From contig OX439131.1 of NCBI GenBank assembly GCA_949318235.1, positions 48,919,422 through 48,983,421 on the forward strand: a DNA stretch of 64,000 bases, read 5' to 3'. This document shows positions 10,937 through 23,219 of the stretch, piece by piece. The position numbers and the translations under genes were made by a program. Each line of letters starts with the position of its first letter. The stretch's first letter is position 1. Origin of the DNA: Ecdyonurus torrentis. Taxonomy: Eukaryota; Arthropoda; Insecta; Ephemeroptera; Heptageniidae. The notes beneath the pieces are model-generated. The model had not been told where the DNA came from, did not search any database, and worked only from the letters and a program-made list of their open reading frames with translations.

Positions 10937-11975
10937 CCAATTTTCATTTATTTATTTTATTCTTTGTAAAATTAAAACGTATATTAATGCTGAAAAAAAA
11001 AATCAGCACCCGTTATTTAAACCTCTCTGACCTTGCGGGCATGAAACACATACACGCTGACAACTCAAGGTTCATATATAAGAGGTTATTTGCTCCGGGG
11101 GAAAAGTTTTGGCAAGGTCGCTCAGCTTAAAGTAATTCATCAAAGACGTCATATCACCGGGTGTATTTTTATTCACCTTATATCAGTGACGTAACTGGTG
11201 AATGGCATCGTATTGGCTAATCAAGTACATCCATCACAAAATAAAATCAACTGCGCGAGTTTTGTGCTGTGCTCAACCTCTTTAATATATAGACCTTGGC
11301 TTACAACTGAGCTATTTACACAATAAAAAAAATATATATTGAAGCTCATGAAACTTTTCAGTAAGCAGGGAATGGTGCAGCCACCCATGCTCTCTCTCTC
11401 TCTCTCTCCCTCCTGCTTGGTTCATATATTATACCAAAGACCATGGTCTTTGGTCATACTGAAGCCAATAGATGCGCACACAAACCATTTTTTTTTTTTT
11501 TTTTTTTTTTTTAGGAGAGGCGAATTGATGACTATTTTAGTCATGACTGACACTCGATGACCAACGAACTAAAATATGTGTCATTTTGATGGCCAATACC
11601 CTGAAAGAGGAATAGAGTAGAGGAGGCTAGTCAAAATATAAAGTAATAATGTATATATATGTGTGTGTGTATATATAATGTTTATACTTAAGTGCGCATG
11701 TATATCGCATCTCACAAGCAGTTATACCCTTTTTGCTTGCGGCTCTATATGGCCGGTTTTTAACGATAAGTTATGCTATAAAACCTTATATTGATCTATA
11801 TAGAGCTGTCGGCTGTCGATCACATTCAAAAAGTATAGTTTTGCGCGGTGTTACTATAGCCATCAAAATGCATAAAATTTTGATAAAGAAGTAGTTATAA
11901 TAATTAGAAAAATATGACAATTAAAGACTAAATTCTTGCAAAAACTTATTATGATTTAAAAAAAGTTGAAACCAC
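10937..11975. other. Intergenic, no gene seen
   Basis: Contains a slightly GC-richer patch (11020-11290, with GACGTCATATCACC and TCAGTGACGTAAC), a short (CT)n and a T20 tract. No convincing exon, element end or RNA gene. Confidence 0.5.
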
Positions 11976-11978
11976 GTA

Positions 11979-12101
11979 CAGCTCTGGCCAAAAGTTCCCG
12001 AACAGAGCAGCGGCGGCCGCTGCGTTTTCTCATAAAGATCATAACATAGCGTCGTTGCGGGCTGCCTATGCAAATCGTTCGGGAACTTTTGGCCAGAGCT
12101 G
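11979..12101. mobile_element. Family B MITE, best preserved copy
   Basis: 123 bp, TIRs CAGCTCTGGCCAAAAGTTCC and GGAACTTTTGGCCAGAGCTG perfectly inverted, flanked by TA on both sides. GC-rich core GCAGCGGCGGCCGCTGCG is itself palindromic. Tc1/mariner-type by TIR start CAG and TA target. Confidence 0.9.
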
Positions 12102-12178
12102 TACGTGTGTCATACAAATTTCGTAAACCAAGATAAAAATGTGTTTACTCAATTGTTTTGCAACCATATGGCTGCATG

Positions 12179-12400
12179 TTAAGGTAGTAGGGTATACAGA
12201 CCTTATGTCTCAAAAACTAGAAGTGTTTTGGGTCTATCTAAATTTGGTGTCATTGTATAGCTAAGGGTCACACCACTAGCCGTAAAAAAAAAATTGTTTG
12301 ACCGTCCCGAAAAAAATAAAAAAAAATTTATTGAAATTAACATTGGGCCTTATGGGCTTAAAATTTCCAAAAATCATATAAATTTGATTTGCACGGTGAC

Positions 12401-12431
<31 letters not shown>

Positions 12432-12558
12432 AAAAATTTTTTATATATTTGAAATTGTCTCAAGCTGAAGTATCATTGTGCAAAATTTCAGAATTTTTTC
12501 ACTAGAAAAGTTTGAGTCTAATGGCCGACGTCGGTCCCCTACTACTATACTACCTTAA
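12179..12558. mobile_element. MITE with TTAAGGTAGTA ends
   Basis: Begins TTAAGGTAGTAGGG and ends CCCCTACTACTATACTACC plus TTAA. TTAA at both edges would fit a piggyBac-type target, but TIR identity is short and this is tentative. Contains a C20 tract (12402-12421). Confidence 0.5.
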
Positions 12559-13810
12559 AACTAAATTTTTGTATACCTGCATTTAGTTCGTTGGTCAGAC
12601 TATGAGAGGAACTATAGGCCCTGTAGTGTAAGCAGTTAGTGTCAAAAAAAGCTACTTTTCGGCTATTCTGGTTAAAAGCATGAAACTTTCAGGGATAGTA
12701 TAAATGACCAATAGAAGTGCTTTTGGCACCAAGCCGAAGTTTGGGACGCGTACAGTTCTCCTGAATTGACCTTTGACCTCTGTGCACAAATTATTTTTTT
12801 GCGGTGTTCCTGATCAATTTTCGAACAATTTGTAAGGCCAAAACATGTTGGAAATAACATTTTACATACCCTAAAAATTTTTCAAAGTCGTGACGTCATA
12901 AAAACCAAGATGGCCACCAAAATACCCGAAATTCCTGGATTTTGCCAGGAAAAATTAAATTAAAATTACATTAATTATTTTTTCTTTGAATTTGCGTTGC
13001 AAGAGTTGTAAAAACTTCTGAGAAGCAAATTTGTTTTTGTTTCACTCAATTATCTTTATTTTTTTGGAAAATATAGCTGACATGACCAAATTTTGAGAAT
13101 TAGGTGCCCACTGCCAATGTTAAATCATATGAGAAATAGCACACATTTTAAAAAATAAACACCACAATTACAAATTTCAATATTAAAGCGTGATTTTTTT
13201 TCAAATCAGACGTGTCTAATCATGTTCTGTAGAATCGTATTATTTTTTTTTATAAAGGGTGACCAGGAAGTGACCTTAATTAACCTTTGACCCTGAGACC
13301 TAGTGTATGCGTACTAGCACTAGCATACAATACGATATTATTTGTCAACGTAAAATGCGACCAAAAGACCAATGAAATAAGTAAAATATCTTTTTACTGA
13401 AAAACTGGCGTCCTCTCCTGCGAGCGTAGTTGGAACACTTTTTCCCGAGCTCATATAAATATTAAAACCGCGGATACCCATATACTTATTACCGAGGCAC
13501 TTATTATTATATTAGTGTATGTGTCTTATTATATTTTCTATAAATTTTTATCAATGTCACAGATTAGGCATATTGTTTATTGCATAACAGAGATGCCACA
13601 TTTTAATAAATAATGTAAAGAAATACAGCTTGTATCAACGTATACTGGCGTATATATGAAAAAAAAATCCTAAAATATTTATGTTTTAATTATAGTGTCA
13701 ATTATCTATCAAGATCTATACTAGCTATGTATTATCTAGACAACATAAAAAAATGTAAAAAAATAAAAAAAAATAAAAAAAAATAATAATAAAAAAAATA
13801 CATATTGCTA
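12559..13810. other. Unclassified repeat-like intergenic
   Basis: Two blocks with TGACC-rich text (12690-12800, 13255-13300), a GTCGTGACGTCATAAAAACC motif, and a small palindrome GTATGCGTACTAGCACTAGC at about 13305. Element ends not found; no gene. Confidence 0.4.
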
Positions 13811-13814
13811 TATA

Positions 13815-14168
13815 TTTTAAAGGAATATACCGGAGAAAAACATAAGCATTTATATCACAAAACACTTGATGGGACTTACATAAATACCATTTAGTTTGTC
13901 TCAAAACTCAACAGTAGCGCCGTAGCAGCTGGGATTAGAAAATTCGATTTATGCAACCCGCACAACATTTTCATACTAATTTTTGCATGTTTCTGGCGTC
14001 ATAAACATGAATTTTCACCCAAATTGCATTTTACAGTTTTTTCAAGCTCTCTCGTGGGGCTACATTAACATTCTGGTAAAAAAAAATTCATCAGTTTTGA
14101 AGATCCCATTTTGTGTTTATTCATTAAAAAGCACCTGTAGTTTAATGCGCGGTCTATGGCTTTAAGTT
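13815..14168. mobile_element. Family G MITE (G2)
   Basis: Most complete copy: TTAAAGGAATATACC at left to GGTCTATGGCTTTAAG at right, with ACTTGATGGGACTTACATAA, CGCACAACATTTTCATACTA and GATCCCATTTTGTGTTTA inside. Confidence 0.75.
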
Positions 14169-14425
14169 ATTCTTATTCTGATTTATTGATTTAGTCCCAT
14201 AAGAGCCCAAGTTAATTTCAATAATTATTTTCTCTCGTATTTGATAGTCTCGGGTTCTGAAAATTTTATCATAGCCGATGGCATTATTACATTTTAAATA
14301 TATAGCATATCATAAAGTTATTTGCAGTTTTTGTTTCATAATTTAGGATTTTATTAAGACATCTATGAATACATCAACCCTAAATGCATAATACAGTATA
14401 TAGTATAAATAAAGACATGCATGTA

Positions 14426-16253
14426 CAGTAAGGTTCGTTAAAGTTCGCAGAAATATAAAAAGCACAGGTAGCGAGTTATGTTGGTAGCCCGCGCGTAATA
14501 GCAGCGGGGGAGGGGGGGAGGGGAGGGGAGGGGAGCGCGGCAGCGAAGGAATCATATTATGCATGTTTTTGCATATTTTGATTGTTGTGCAGCCACTTTT
14601 GAATGCTTGTATCTCAAAAAGTATTTATTGTAGAAGCTTGATTTTATTTTTGGCCACAGAACTGTTATATATTGTTTGTTATCTGCATTACAAAGTTTTT
14701 TAACACAATTAGTTGCACCATAAAAAATTTCCAAAGTTGAGGAAAAGTCACATTTGCACCACAAATATTTCTTTTTCTCGTCCTGGGGCATTTTTTTATG
14801 CATCAACTAATTATGTTAAAAAACTTTGTGATTCAGATAACAAATGATATGAAACATTTCTCGTGGCAAAAAATAATTCAAGCGTCTACAATGAATATTT
14901 TGAGATATTTTGCTAGGTCATGGCAGCCCTAGATTGCTTTTTTAAAACGGCCCTTAAGGGCCATACTTTTACCATCGGAGAGCTGTCACGACCTAGCGAA
15001 ATATCGCAAAGTATTCGTTTTAGAAGATTGATTTTCGATGTGCATTTTAAAACTGAGGTTCCAGATTTGCGAAAATTTTATTTTACATTTTAGCTTTTAT
15101 TTCATGTGCGCGTATCTGTCGCCGTCTCTTTTCGCGGTAACTGCACTCTCATAGTGGCCGGCAAAGTTGTCCGCAGCCTGTCCGCGATGTATAAAATTTT
15201 TATATTTTGATTTGCCTAATTAAATTAAACGTAACACAAATAATAACAAAAGTTTGCTGATGAAAAATAATAATAATAAATACAACGGGGTTAGACGGCG
15301 GGCAACTTTGCCGGCCGCCGAGGGTGCAGTTACCGCGAAAGAGACGGGAGCTCCACACGTCATATTTTCATTTTTTTTTTTTTTTTTTTTTAATTTTACT
15401 TCAAAACGTATGTAAAGAACGCACTAGCAAACCTTTGTTATTTTTTTTTAACGTTTAATTTGATTAGGCAAATAAAAACATGAAGATTTTATACATCGCG
15501 GAAAGGCTGCGGACAACTTCGCCGGCCACTGAGAGTGCAGTTACCGCGAAAAGAGACGGCGACAGATACGCGCACATGAAATAAAAGCTAAAATGTAAAA
15601 TAAAATTTTCGCAAATCTGGAACCTCAGTTTTAAAATGCACATCGAAAATCAATCTTCTAAAACGAATACTTTGCGATATTTCGCTAGGTCGTGACAGCT
15701 CTCCGATGGTAAAAGTATGGCCCTTAAGGGCCGTTTTAAAAAAGCAATCTAGGGCTGCCATGACCTAGCAAAATATCTCAAAATATTCATTGTAGACGCT
15801 TGAATTATTTTTTGCCACGAGAAATGTTTCATATCATTTGTTATCTGAATCACAAAGTTTTTTAACATAATTAGTTGATGCATAAAAAAATGCCCCAGGA
15901 CGAGAAAAAGAAATATTTGTGGTGCAAATGTGACTTTTCCTCAACTTTGGAAATTTTTATGGTGCAACTAATTGTGTTAAAAAACTTTGTAATGCAGATA
16001 ACAAACAATATATAACAGTTCTGTGGCCAAAAATAAAATCAAGCTTCTACAATAAATACTTTTTGAGATACAAGCATTCAAAAGTGGCTGCACAACAATC
16101 AAAATATGCAAAAACATGCATAATATGATTCCTTCGCTGCCGCGCTCCCCTCCCCTCCCCTCCGCCCTCCCCCGCTGCTATTACGCGCGGGCTACCAACA
16201 TAACTCGCTACCTGTGCTTTTTATATTTCTGCGGACTTTAACGAACCTTACTG
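14426..16253. mobile_element. 1.83 kb giant palindrome, Tc1/mariner-like ends
   Basis: Ends CAGTAAGGTTCGTTAAAG and CTTTAACGAACCTTACTG, flanked by TA (14424-14425, 16254-16255). Arms of about 806 bp (14426-15232, 15448-16253) are near identical, including a G-rich run (14508-14535) and matching C-rich run, and blocks around GGCCCTTAAGGGCC. The loop carries a third copy of the TTACCGCGAAAGAGACGG block (15293-15350). Minus-strand ORFs inside are arm translations. CAGT ends and TA target fit the Tc1/mariner group; it is non-autonomous. Confidence 0.9.
14508..14535 (+). other. Potential G-quadruplex in palindrome arm
   Basis: Four or more runs of four or more G separated by single A (GGGGGAGGGGGGGAGGGG pattern). 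The mirrored C-rich tract is at 16146-16175. Could stabilise or block hairpin extrusion. Confidence 0.5.
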
Positions 16254-16509
16254 TACGTATATATACGTACCAGTGGGTACACAAATAAAATTAATAACTA
16301 ATTAAGAAATATTTTATTTTGTTAGTTAATACAAAACATAATTAAAACTTATATAATAGCCTCAAAAAACCATTAAAAACTAAACAAAACAAAAACGCTA
16401 AATTTATGATATATATGGCATATGGCACCATCATATTTACACTTTTATTATATGTCACGTCACTATATAGCTTCTGTAGCCTCACTAACTGGGGATGAGA
16501 CAAAATAAC

Positions 16510-16826
16510 TATAAGGTGTATCCACATGACGTCATATTTGTTGCGCTTGGAGGCCATACTGGAGTAGTGAATAACATTGCTCAGCATATAGGTCATGAAA
16601 CTTTATTTATATAAGCCAATATTCTTTGAGAGATCGGTTAATTTTTTGTTAATGCTATTTTTCTCACTATTTAAGATACTAATTCAATATATTTACAACA
16701 TCAAAGCTCTCAAAAATATTGCATAGGGGTTTTAAACTGGCAAAATGAATTATTTCCCCCATGCGTTATTGAGTGATCAAACATGCAGTGTCGACTTTCA
16801 CATGAATGCATATATAGACCCTATAA
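16510..16826 (+). mobile_element. Family A MITE (A2)
   Basis: TATAAGGTGTATCC start, CATATATAGACCCTATA end; internal TGACGTCATATTTGTTGCGC, GGAGGCCATACTGGAGTAG and CATTGCTCAGCATA landmarks. About 315 bp, TA target likely. Confidence 0.85.
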
Positions 16827-16862
16827 GGTAGGAAACTTTGAAAATTCATGACGTCATCAATA

Positions 16863-16926
16863 TAAAAAAGACTTTTTTTTAAGTTTTTTTTTTTTAAGTT
16901 TTTTTTTTTTTTTTTTTTTTTTTTTT
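16863..16926. repeat. Poly(T) tract
   Basis: T-rich run with three AAG interruptions. Confidence 0.9.
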
Positions 16927-17149
16927 GCATTAAATAAAACAAGACACGGTCCTAAATCAATGCATATATAAGAATTTCTAATATTTTGAACTCATTTATA
17001 AATATTTTTTGAATAAATTTTTGAAAGTGGTGAAATGACGTTAAAAGCTATAGCTTTTTCCTATGCCCGCGCATGCAAATTGCAGCCTGTGAAGTTAGTT
17101 CGTGACGTTAAAAATATTAATTAAAAATATACTTAATGGACTCAAAAAA

Positions 17150-17280
17150 ATTGCCAAGTATTTTTAAACTGGCAAAATGAGCCATTTTCCTATACCGGCC
17201 AATGTTATTTACTACTCACTTATGACGTCGACTTTTTAAAAGTTATTTAACATGAATGAAACCCACCTTTATATTGTTTC
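17150..17280 (+). mobile_element. Family A MITE, 3' fragment (A3)
   Basis: Carries only the right half: AAACTGGCAAAATGAGCCAT, TTCCTATACCGGCCAATGTT, TTATGACGTCGACTTTT. Confidence 0.65.
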
Positions 17281-17644
17281 CGTGCAAGAATTTTTCTACA
17301 CTCTGTTATCTGAAAAAGTGTTGCCTTTATTGAGGGTCTAAAATTAGCTCAACCTATACGCATATCAAATTTCCTCATGTGTTCTATATATGGATTGGGA
17401 ATAAAATATTTCATTTATCATGGGATGAGGTATAGGCGTTTTGCTAGGTATCTCCTATGCTACCAATGTTATTTTAGTCAGTTTTTACTAATCCATGATA
17501 GATCTTTATGAAATTTAATATGTATTGAAATAAATAAATTTTAAACTTATCCTGAAAATTTAAGTATGCGATGTATGAACAGTTTTTGAGATATTAATTA
17601 TATAGACATAACCCCTTAATTTGTATGTTTGTTTTTGCTTACAG

Positions 17645-17740
17645 GCAAGCAGGCTCCAGTAGTCCACTGCTCATCCAACCAGTACTGCAATACTACGCCT
17701 ACTTTGCAGCTCCCAGACAAAAATTGGATAATGTTCTATC
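17645..17740 (+). CDS. Candidate upstream exon of the host gene
   Basis: A 96 bp stretch sits between a good acceptor (T-rich tract, TTGCTTACAG) and a perfect donor GTAAGT at 17741. Two frames are open. The frame entered in phase 2 reads QAGSSSPLLIQPVLQYY onward, ends in phase 2, and looks more protein-like than the other (KQAPVVHCSSNQYCN). Phase 2 out matches phase 2 in at the next candidate exon, 26595. The surrounding composition is AT-rich, so the GC-richer exon stands out. The link to the downstream gene over 9-13 kb of intron is inference. Confidence 0.45.
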
Positions 17741-18221
17741 GTAAGTGTTATAAATTGGATTATACTCTTTCTTATTCAACTTCAAGTTGTCCCCATTCCA
17801 TACACGTAACACGTTTAATTTTTTTTTTTTTTGTAAATAATACTTATTTATAATATTATTTATATTATATTATTTAATTTTGATGAAGTTTTTTTTTATT
17901 ATTATAATTAGGTATTTTATTTTTTATAGTGCATGCAGTTGCACGTTTTCATCTCCAATTTTTTTTTATTCTAGTCAAATGGTGAATCGTCTGTCATATT
18001 GCATGTGCATGCACGGACTACAAATAAATTACTTTGTACTTTTTTTTATGCTAGCAGTGAAGAAGGTTATTTTGAAATTATATAATTTTTATCTTGCTAT
18101 GTAGTATTATAAATAAAATATTAAAGATATATTTTGCTTTTAGAAGAAGTTCAGGGTTTACAACTTCAGTCTTCAGTCTTCAGTGTATTAAATAATTATA
18201 AGAGCTGTTCATAAACTCAAT

Positions 18222-18428
18222 AATGATGACCCAAAGCCTTTCCGTAGCCCCGCAAACTCGTGATCATCCTGCGAGATATGCAACTCTTCCCGTATCATTT
18301 ACTTCATAGTTATACTGCTTTTACTTTTTACTATATTATATAGAAAATATTCTAGCGTGTTGCATATCTCGCAGGACGAGCGCAAGTTTGCGGGGCTACC
18401 ATACGAAAAGGGCTTTGGGTCATCATAT
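18222..18428. mobile_element. Small foldback with TTTGCGGGGCTAC arms
   Basis: ATGATGACCCAAAGCC and GTAGCCCCGCAAACT at left, mirrored by AGTTTGCGGGGCTACC and GGCTTTGGGTCATCAT at right, with TCCTGCGAGATATGCAAC also mirrored. Spacer about 70 bp, AT-rich. Confidence 0.8.
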
Positions 18429-18602
18429 GTGAATGATGGAACAGTTTCTTTTCATTATCTAACTTTAAAGAAGCCATATGCATGTTGTACAATGTTGTAA
18501 CCTCTGAACTTTATTCTCTTTGAATTGACTTTGATATTAACATTTATTTTTGAATTTTCTTGCATGAAATGGTTTTATATATGTGAAGTTGTGAACGTTA
18601 TA

Positions 18603-19208
18603 TATAGGGTGTATGCGCATGTCGCATGAGGTCATACTGAATATACGCTGTGACGCCATACAGAAGCAATGAATAACATTGTTTATATATTAGGACAAAC
18701 GTGGTTTGCGGCTCTTTTTCTTTTGAAAATTATCGAATATTTTTGTGAATATTTATTTTTCTTTGCATACTTGAAAGCAATCTGTTAACAGAATATCTTA
18801 ACAGTATAGGGTGTATGCGGATGACGTCATATTTATTGCGCTTGGAGGCCATACTGGAGTAGTGCGTGACATTGCTCAGCATAGGAAAAACTTCATTTAA
18901 GCCAATTTTCTTTGGGAAATTGGTTAATTTTTTGTTATTGTTATTTTTCCCACATACTTGAGATACTATAGTTCAACATATTTACAACATCAAAGCTCTC
19001 AAAAATATTGCATACTGTTTTTAAAATGGCAAAATGATTTATTTTCCTATGCCACCCATGTTATTGAGTTATCCAACATGGCGTCGACTTTAACATGAAT
19101 GCATAGACCCTATAATATATTAAAATATGTCATTTTTTCCATACCGGGACAATGTTATGTAGTGCTCACATATGGTGTCGACTTTTCTACGAATGCAAAC
19201 ACCCTATA
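18603..19208 (+). mobile_element. Family A MITE (A4) split by A5
   Basis: Left half 18603-18804 starts TATAGGGTGTATGCGCAT; right half 19115-19208 ends CAAACACCCTATA. The halves join into a full family A element when 18805-19114 is removed. Confidence 0.8.
18805..19114 (+). mobile_element. Family A MITE (A5), nested in A4
   Basis: 310 bp, TATAGGGTGTATGCGGATGA start, GAATGCATAGACCCTATA end, close to consensus, so younger than its host copy A4. Confidence 0.9.
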
Positions 19209-19590
19209 TTTTTAGAGAGCATAATGTTATTATATTTTTGTCATATATGTATAGAAAACTGTGATATTATGTATACTTTTTTATTGATTTATTTTTTGAT
19301 ATATTTGCTTTATAATTACTATATTAAAGTAATTAAAGGTTAAATTCTTTCTATTGAAATTGCATGTTTTTGAGGTGTTTTATATTTTTGTTAATTTGAT
19401 TATTATTTATTATTATTATTTTTTTTACAAGTCTGGATCTTTTTTATGCCTAACCTGTATTTTAAAATAAAAATATTATACTCTCTTGTATAATGGAATA
19501 ATATATGAGTGATGCGAGTGAGCCATGCAATATTGTAAGCAAATTATAATGTTCGTCTGTACTATACAATAATGATCGAGCAAGGCATCC

Positions 19591-19902
19591 TATAGAGTGT
19601 ATGTGGGTGACGTCATATTTATTGCGCTTAAAGACCCTACTGCCTACTGGAGTAGTAATTAACATTGCTCAGCATAGGAGAAACTTGTTTAAGCCAATTT
19701 TCTTTGAAAAAGCTGTTAATTTTTTGTTATTGTTATTTTTCTCACATACTTGAGATACTAATTTAACATATATATATTTACAACATCAATGCTCTCAAAA
19801 ATATTGCACAGTGTTTTTAAACTGGCAAAATGATTTATTTTCCTATGCCACCTATGTTGTTGAGTTATCCAACAGGGCGTCGATTTTAACATGAATGCAT
19901 AC

Positions 19903-19910
<8 letters not shown>
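19591..19910 (+). mobile_element. Family A MITE (A6)
   Basis: TATAGAGTGTATGTGGGTGA start and GCATACACCCTATA end, followed at once by a (TA)n tract (19908-19941). Confidence 0.88.
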
Positions 19911-19943
<33 letters not shown>

Positions 19944-20202
19944 CAATATTTTAAGTATATACATAAAAAATATGTATAAATAAAAAAAAAATGTTTTATT
20001 TTAATAGTATTTTTTAAACGACTTATTCTAACACTTACGAACACTAGTTCATGATGTGTTCAAAATGTTCGTTTTTGGATATAGTGTTCGAAAGAATTTT
20101 TAATGTTCGTGATCGGTTTGAGTTTGTTGAACTCGAAAATGATGTTCGTTCGACCCCATAATATATAACAATAATTTATAAACTCTAATGATAAACTATT
20201 AA

Positions 20203-20460
20203 TCTCTATGTGGTGTATATATGCATGACGTCATATTTAATGCACTTAGAAGCCATACTGGGGTATATAGTGAATAACATTTCTCAGCATAGGACAAACT
20301 TTCTTTTTAGCTATTCTCTTTATTGGGAAATCGTTTATTTATTTATTTTTCTTTTTTAATTATAGTTCTTTTTCTATAACATAATACAACTTGAAATACA
20401 ACATATTTACAGCATCAATGCTGTCAGCAATATTCAATATAGCTAATATTGCTAAATGTC
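20203..20460 (+). mobile_element. Family A MITE, 5' fragment (A7)
   Basis: Contains GCATGACGTCATATTTAATG, AGAAGCCATACTGG and TCTCAGCATAGGACAAACTT; the right end has degenerated or is missing. Confidence 0.65.
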
Positions 20461-21150
20461 GTTATTGTAATACGATAATTCTATCCATTAAGACCCAAGG
20501 CTGTCTTATGTAGTATTATATTATAAAGCATGAGATTTTTTTATACACAGAAACCGTAATAATATTATATATATTATATTTATTAGGGATAAAAAAATAG
20601 AAGCTAGTTTTGGTAAATTGCGTGAAAATTTCTTTCAATTCAATTATAATATACTTTACACATACACACAAAAAAATTAAAAATTAAAATATGCTAATTG
20701 TGTCAATATATTTTAATAAGAATAATTGCATTGATCAGAAATCAAGACAATATATACACCATTTAGATTTTATACTTTCAAACAGTATAGCAGTGCAATA
20801 CTTATCATTTGTTATTATTTTCTTGTGTTTTTACTATTGTGTAATATTATACAGTGTTTGTTTTTTTCTTCTGTATTTTTCATTGATTGTATTATTTATT
20901 ATTTTTATCATCGCGTGCAATTATTATTATTTAAATTAACATTGTGTCATTTTATTTATCAGGGGTTCGGACCCGTCAAAAATCTTCATCGGGTCCGGGT
21001 TTTCAATTAATTAATTTTTTATTAACTATATAAGTTCAATAAGTATAAGTTCCGATTAAATTTTTTTTTTTAAATAGAATTTAAAAAAAATTGCAGCAGG
21101 TTAAAAAAAGGATAGCAAAATAATGCATAATAATAATAATAAATCAATGG
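20461..21150. other. AT-rich, no gene
   Basis: Two overlapping low-complexity ORFs (F/I/Y-rich) in this stretch have no splice context or codon signal and are not called. Confidence 0.6.
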
Positions 21151-21162
21151 TGTCATTTATTG

Positions 21163-23219
21163 CAGGGTCTTTTTTAGTGTGCAGTCAGACACAAAATGTG
21201 CAGTCAGACTGGGAAATGTGCAGTCAGAAATTTGGATTTGTGCAGTCAGCAAGAATATAAATTTTGAGTTCTAGAAAAATTTTCATAGCACAAATTATAT
21301 AAAAAAAAAAAAAAAAAAATCCTGCTCGCTACGCTTGCAAGTGTTATTGCACTTTCAAGTTCCACATTATTAACAATTTATTAATTATTTATAAAAATGT
21401 ATGGTACCGTGCTTTAAAAGGGTTGGAATATAAGAATTTTTGAATATTTATTTAAGAACATTATTTTTAGATTTTATCATATGAATTTAATAACATTGAA
21501 TGGTAATACTTTTTTTTAAATCACAATCAGTCTTCTAAAGAAGTTTGCATAAATTTTATTTCTTTTTCAAAGCAAGAGTCTATACTTTTTTAATAATTCA
21601 CACACACAAGTTACTAGTAACAATATGAATCATGTATTGTATGTTGTCCGTATGTTTATCCGTTATGGTATGTTGTATATTATACCTAGCAGTATCAGCC
21701 TAGCATTATAGTAATATTTTATTTCGTTTTTGTTTGTTTGTTTGTTTGTTTTTTTTTTTTTTATTTATTATTATTTTTTTAATCAAGATTTGTGCATTTC
21801 ATTGAAATTGAAAGAGTAAATTGAAAAGGCGCTATATTGAATATCACTATAGGGGACTGCTCGCTCTTAAAACCCTGGGCTTCAAAAATTAGGATGTCAT
21901 TTTTATCGCTTTTCGATTTAAGTATATAAATTAATACCTATTTGAATTACAAAAAGAAAAAAAAATGAATATTTTAAAAATAATGAACGGGCAGAGCACT
22001 CCAAAAAATTTGAGAAAAAACAACAACAACAACTAATGCTGGCGAGCTTATCGGTTTAGCGCGCGGGTATAAACGCGGCGAAGCAAAGCGTCCCCTAATT
22101 TAACATTACAATTATGGGGAAAAAAGTTTTTTTTTTTTTCTTTTTTTTTTTTTGCGACTTTTGAGATAATTACTGCACCAATTCCGGAAATACTTGAATG
22201 AGAAATACTAGACATAATTTTACGCATATTTGAAAATTTTCACGATGATGAATTTTTGCTATCACTATCATTTTATGAACTATTTTTGTGCATGCTTGAG
22301 TTACAAATACAGGAAATTGATTTTTCTATGAAATTTATTTTAATTGTAGTTTTAAAGAGCTATTACTAGGAAATGCATTATGCTTTATTTCCACAATTTT
22401 TACTGAATATTAAAAGACATAAATTAAAGTAGTTTTTATACTCTTCACTTTTCATTGTATTCTTTATAATTAGGACTTACGACTTACGAATCTTACGATA
22501 CATTTCTAATAGAGCTTATAACTTTGAATTATACGTATTAATCATATAGTAAAACCATGGTATTAATTAAGAAAAAAAAAATGAAAACATGGAAATAATA
22601 AACAAATTGTGCTGTTCGCGCAGAGTAATGCAACTATGCTAATAGTAGTTGTCCATGAGCATCTTGTTTCTGTCCATATACCCCTTTTATTATCTTATAA
22701 TTTGACATCGTTTCCAAGCTTTAAGCTGGCTGGCGATTTTTAGCGTCTCCTAATCAAACTTAAAAAAATAATAATTGCAGTGCTGAAAAATTATAAAAAC
22801 AATCGCGCAAATTAATGGAAAACATCGCTTTATTACCCCCCCCCCCCCAAATCTTATTAGAATTATATGATTTTTGCTGAGAAGACTCTGCACTCGAGTT
22901 TTTGAAAAACAATGTTAAAGATATAATTGAATAAAAAAAAAAAAATGAAACAATATCAACTTTACTTTACTTTAGACGTCTAAAATAATTAAATGTGTGG
23001 AAAATGTTCGTGAAAAAGGGGAATAAAATCTGTATTTATTTTATGAAATTTTCAAATTTAGTATAAAAAATAGGGCATATTTGAACACGTGACTGCAAAA
23101 AATTTCGCGCCTGCGGCGGGCACCGGGGAGGCTACGCCCCCCCGGACCACCCCCAATATGTATGTGGGCCTTGTCTCACGAATATGTGCAGTCAGGATTT
23201 TTCCTTAAAAAAGACTCTG
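21163..23219. mobile_element. hAT-like 2.06 kb element with GTGCAGTCAG boxes
   Basis: Ends CAGGGTCTTTTTTA and TTAAAAAAGACTCTG, inside an exact 8 bp target duplication ATTTATTG (21155-21162, 23220-23227). Near the left end GTGCAGTCAG occurs four times (about 21179-21250), and again once near the right end at about 23186, as subterminal transposase sites do in hAT elements. A GC-rich GCCTGCGGCGGGCACC block sits near the right end. No transposase ORF, so non-autonomous. Confidence 0.85.
22040..22300. mobile_element. Family I repeat inside the hAT-like element
   Basis: Shares TTATCGGTTTAGCGCGC, CCCCTAATTTAACATTAC and GAGAAATACTAGACA, in order, with 38998-39243. Confidence 0.6.

Noticed and set aside
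14552..14806. 84-residue ORF in the giant palindrome (and its mirror)
   Set aside because: Occurs identically in both arms and has no similarity to any transposase that I can see.
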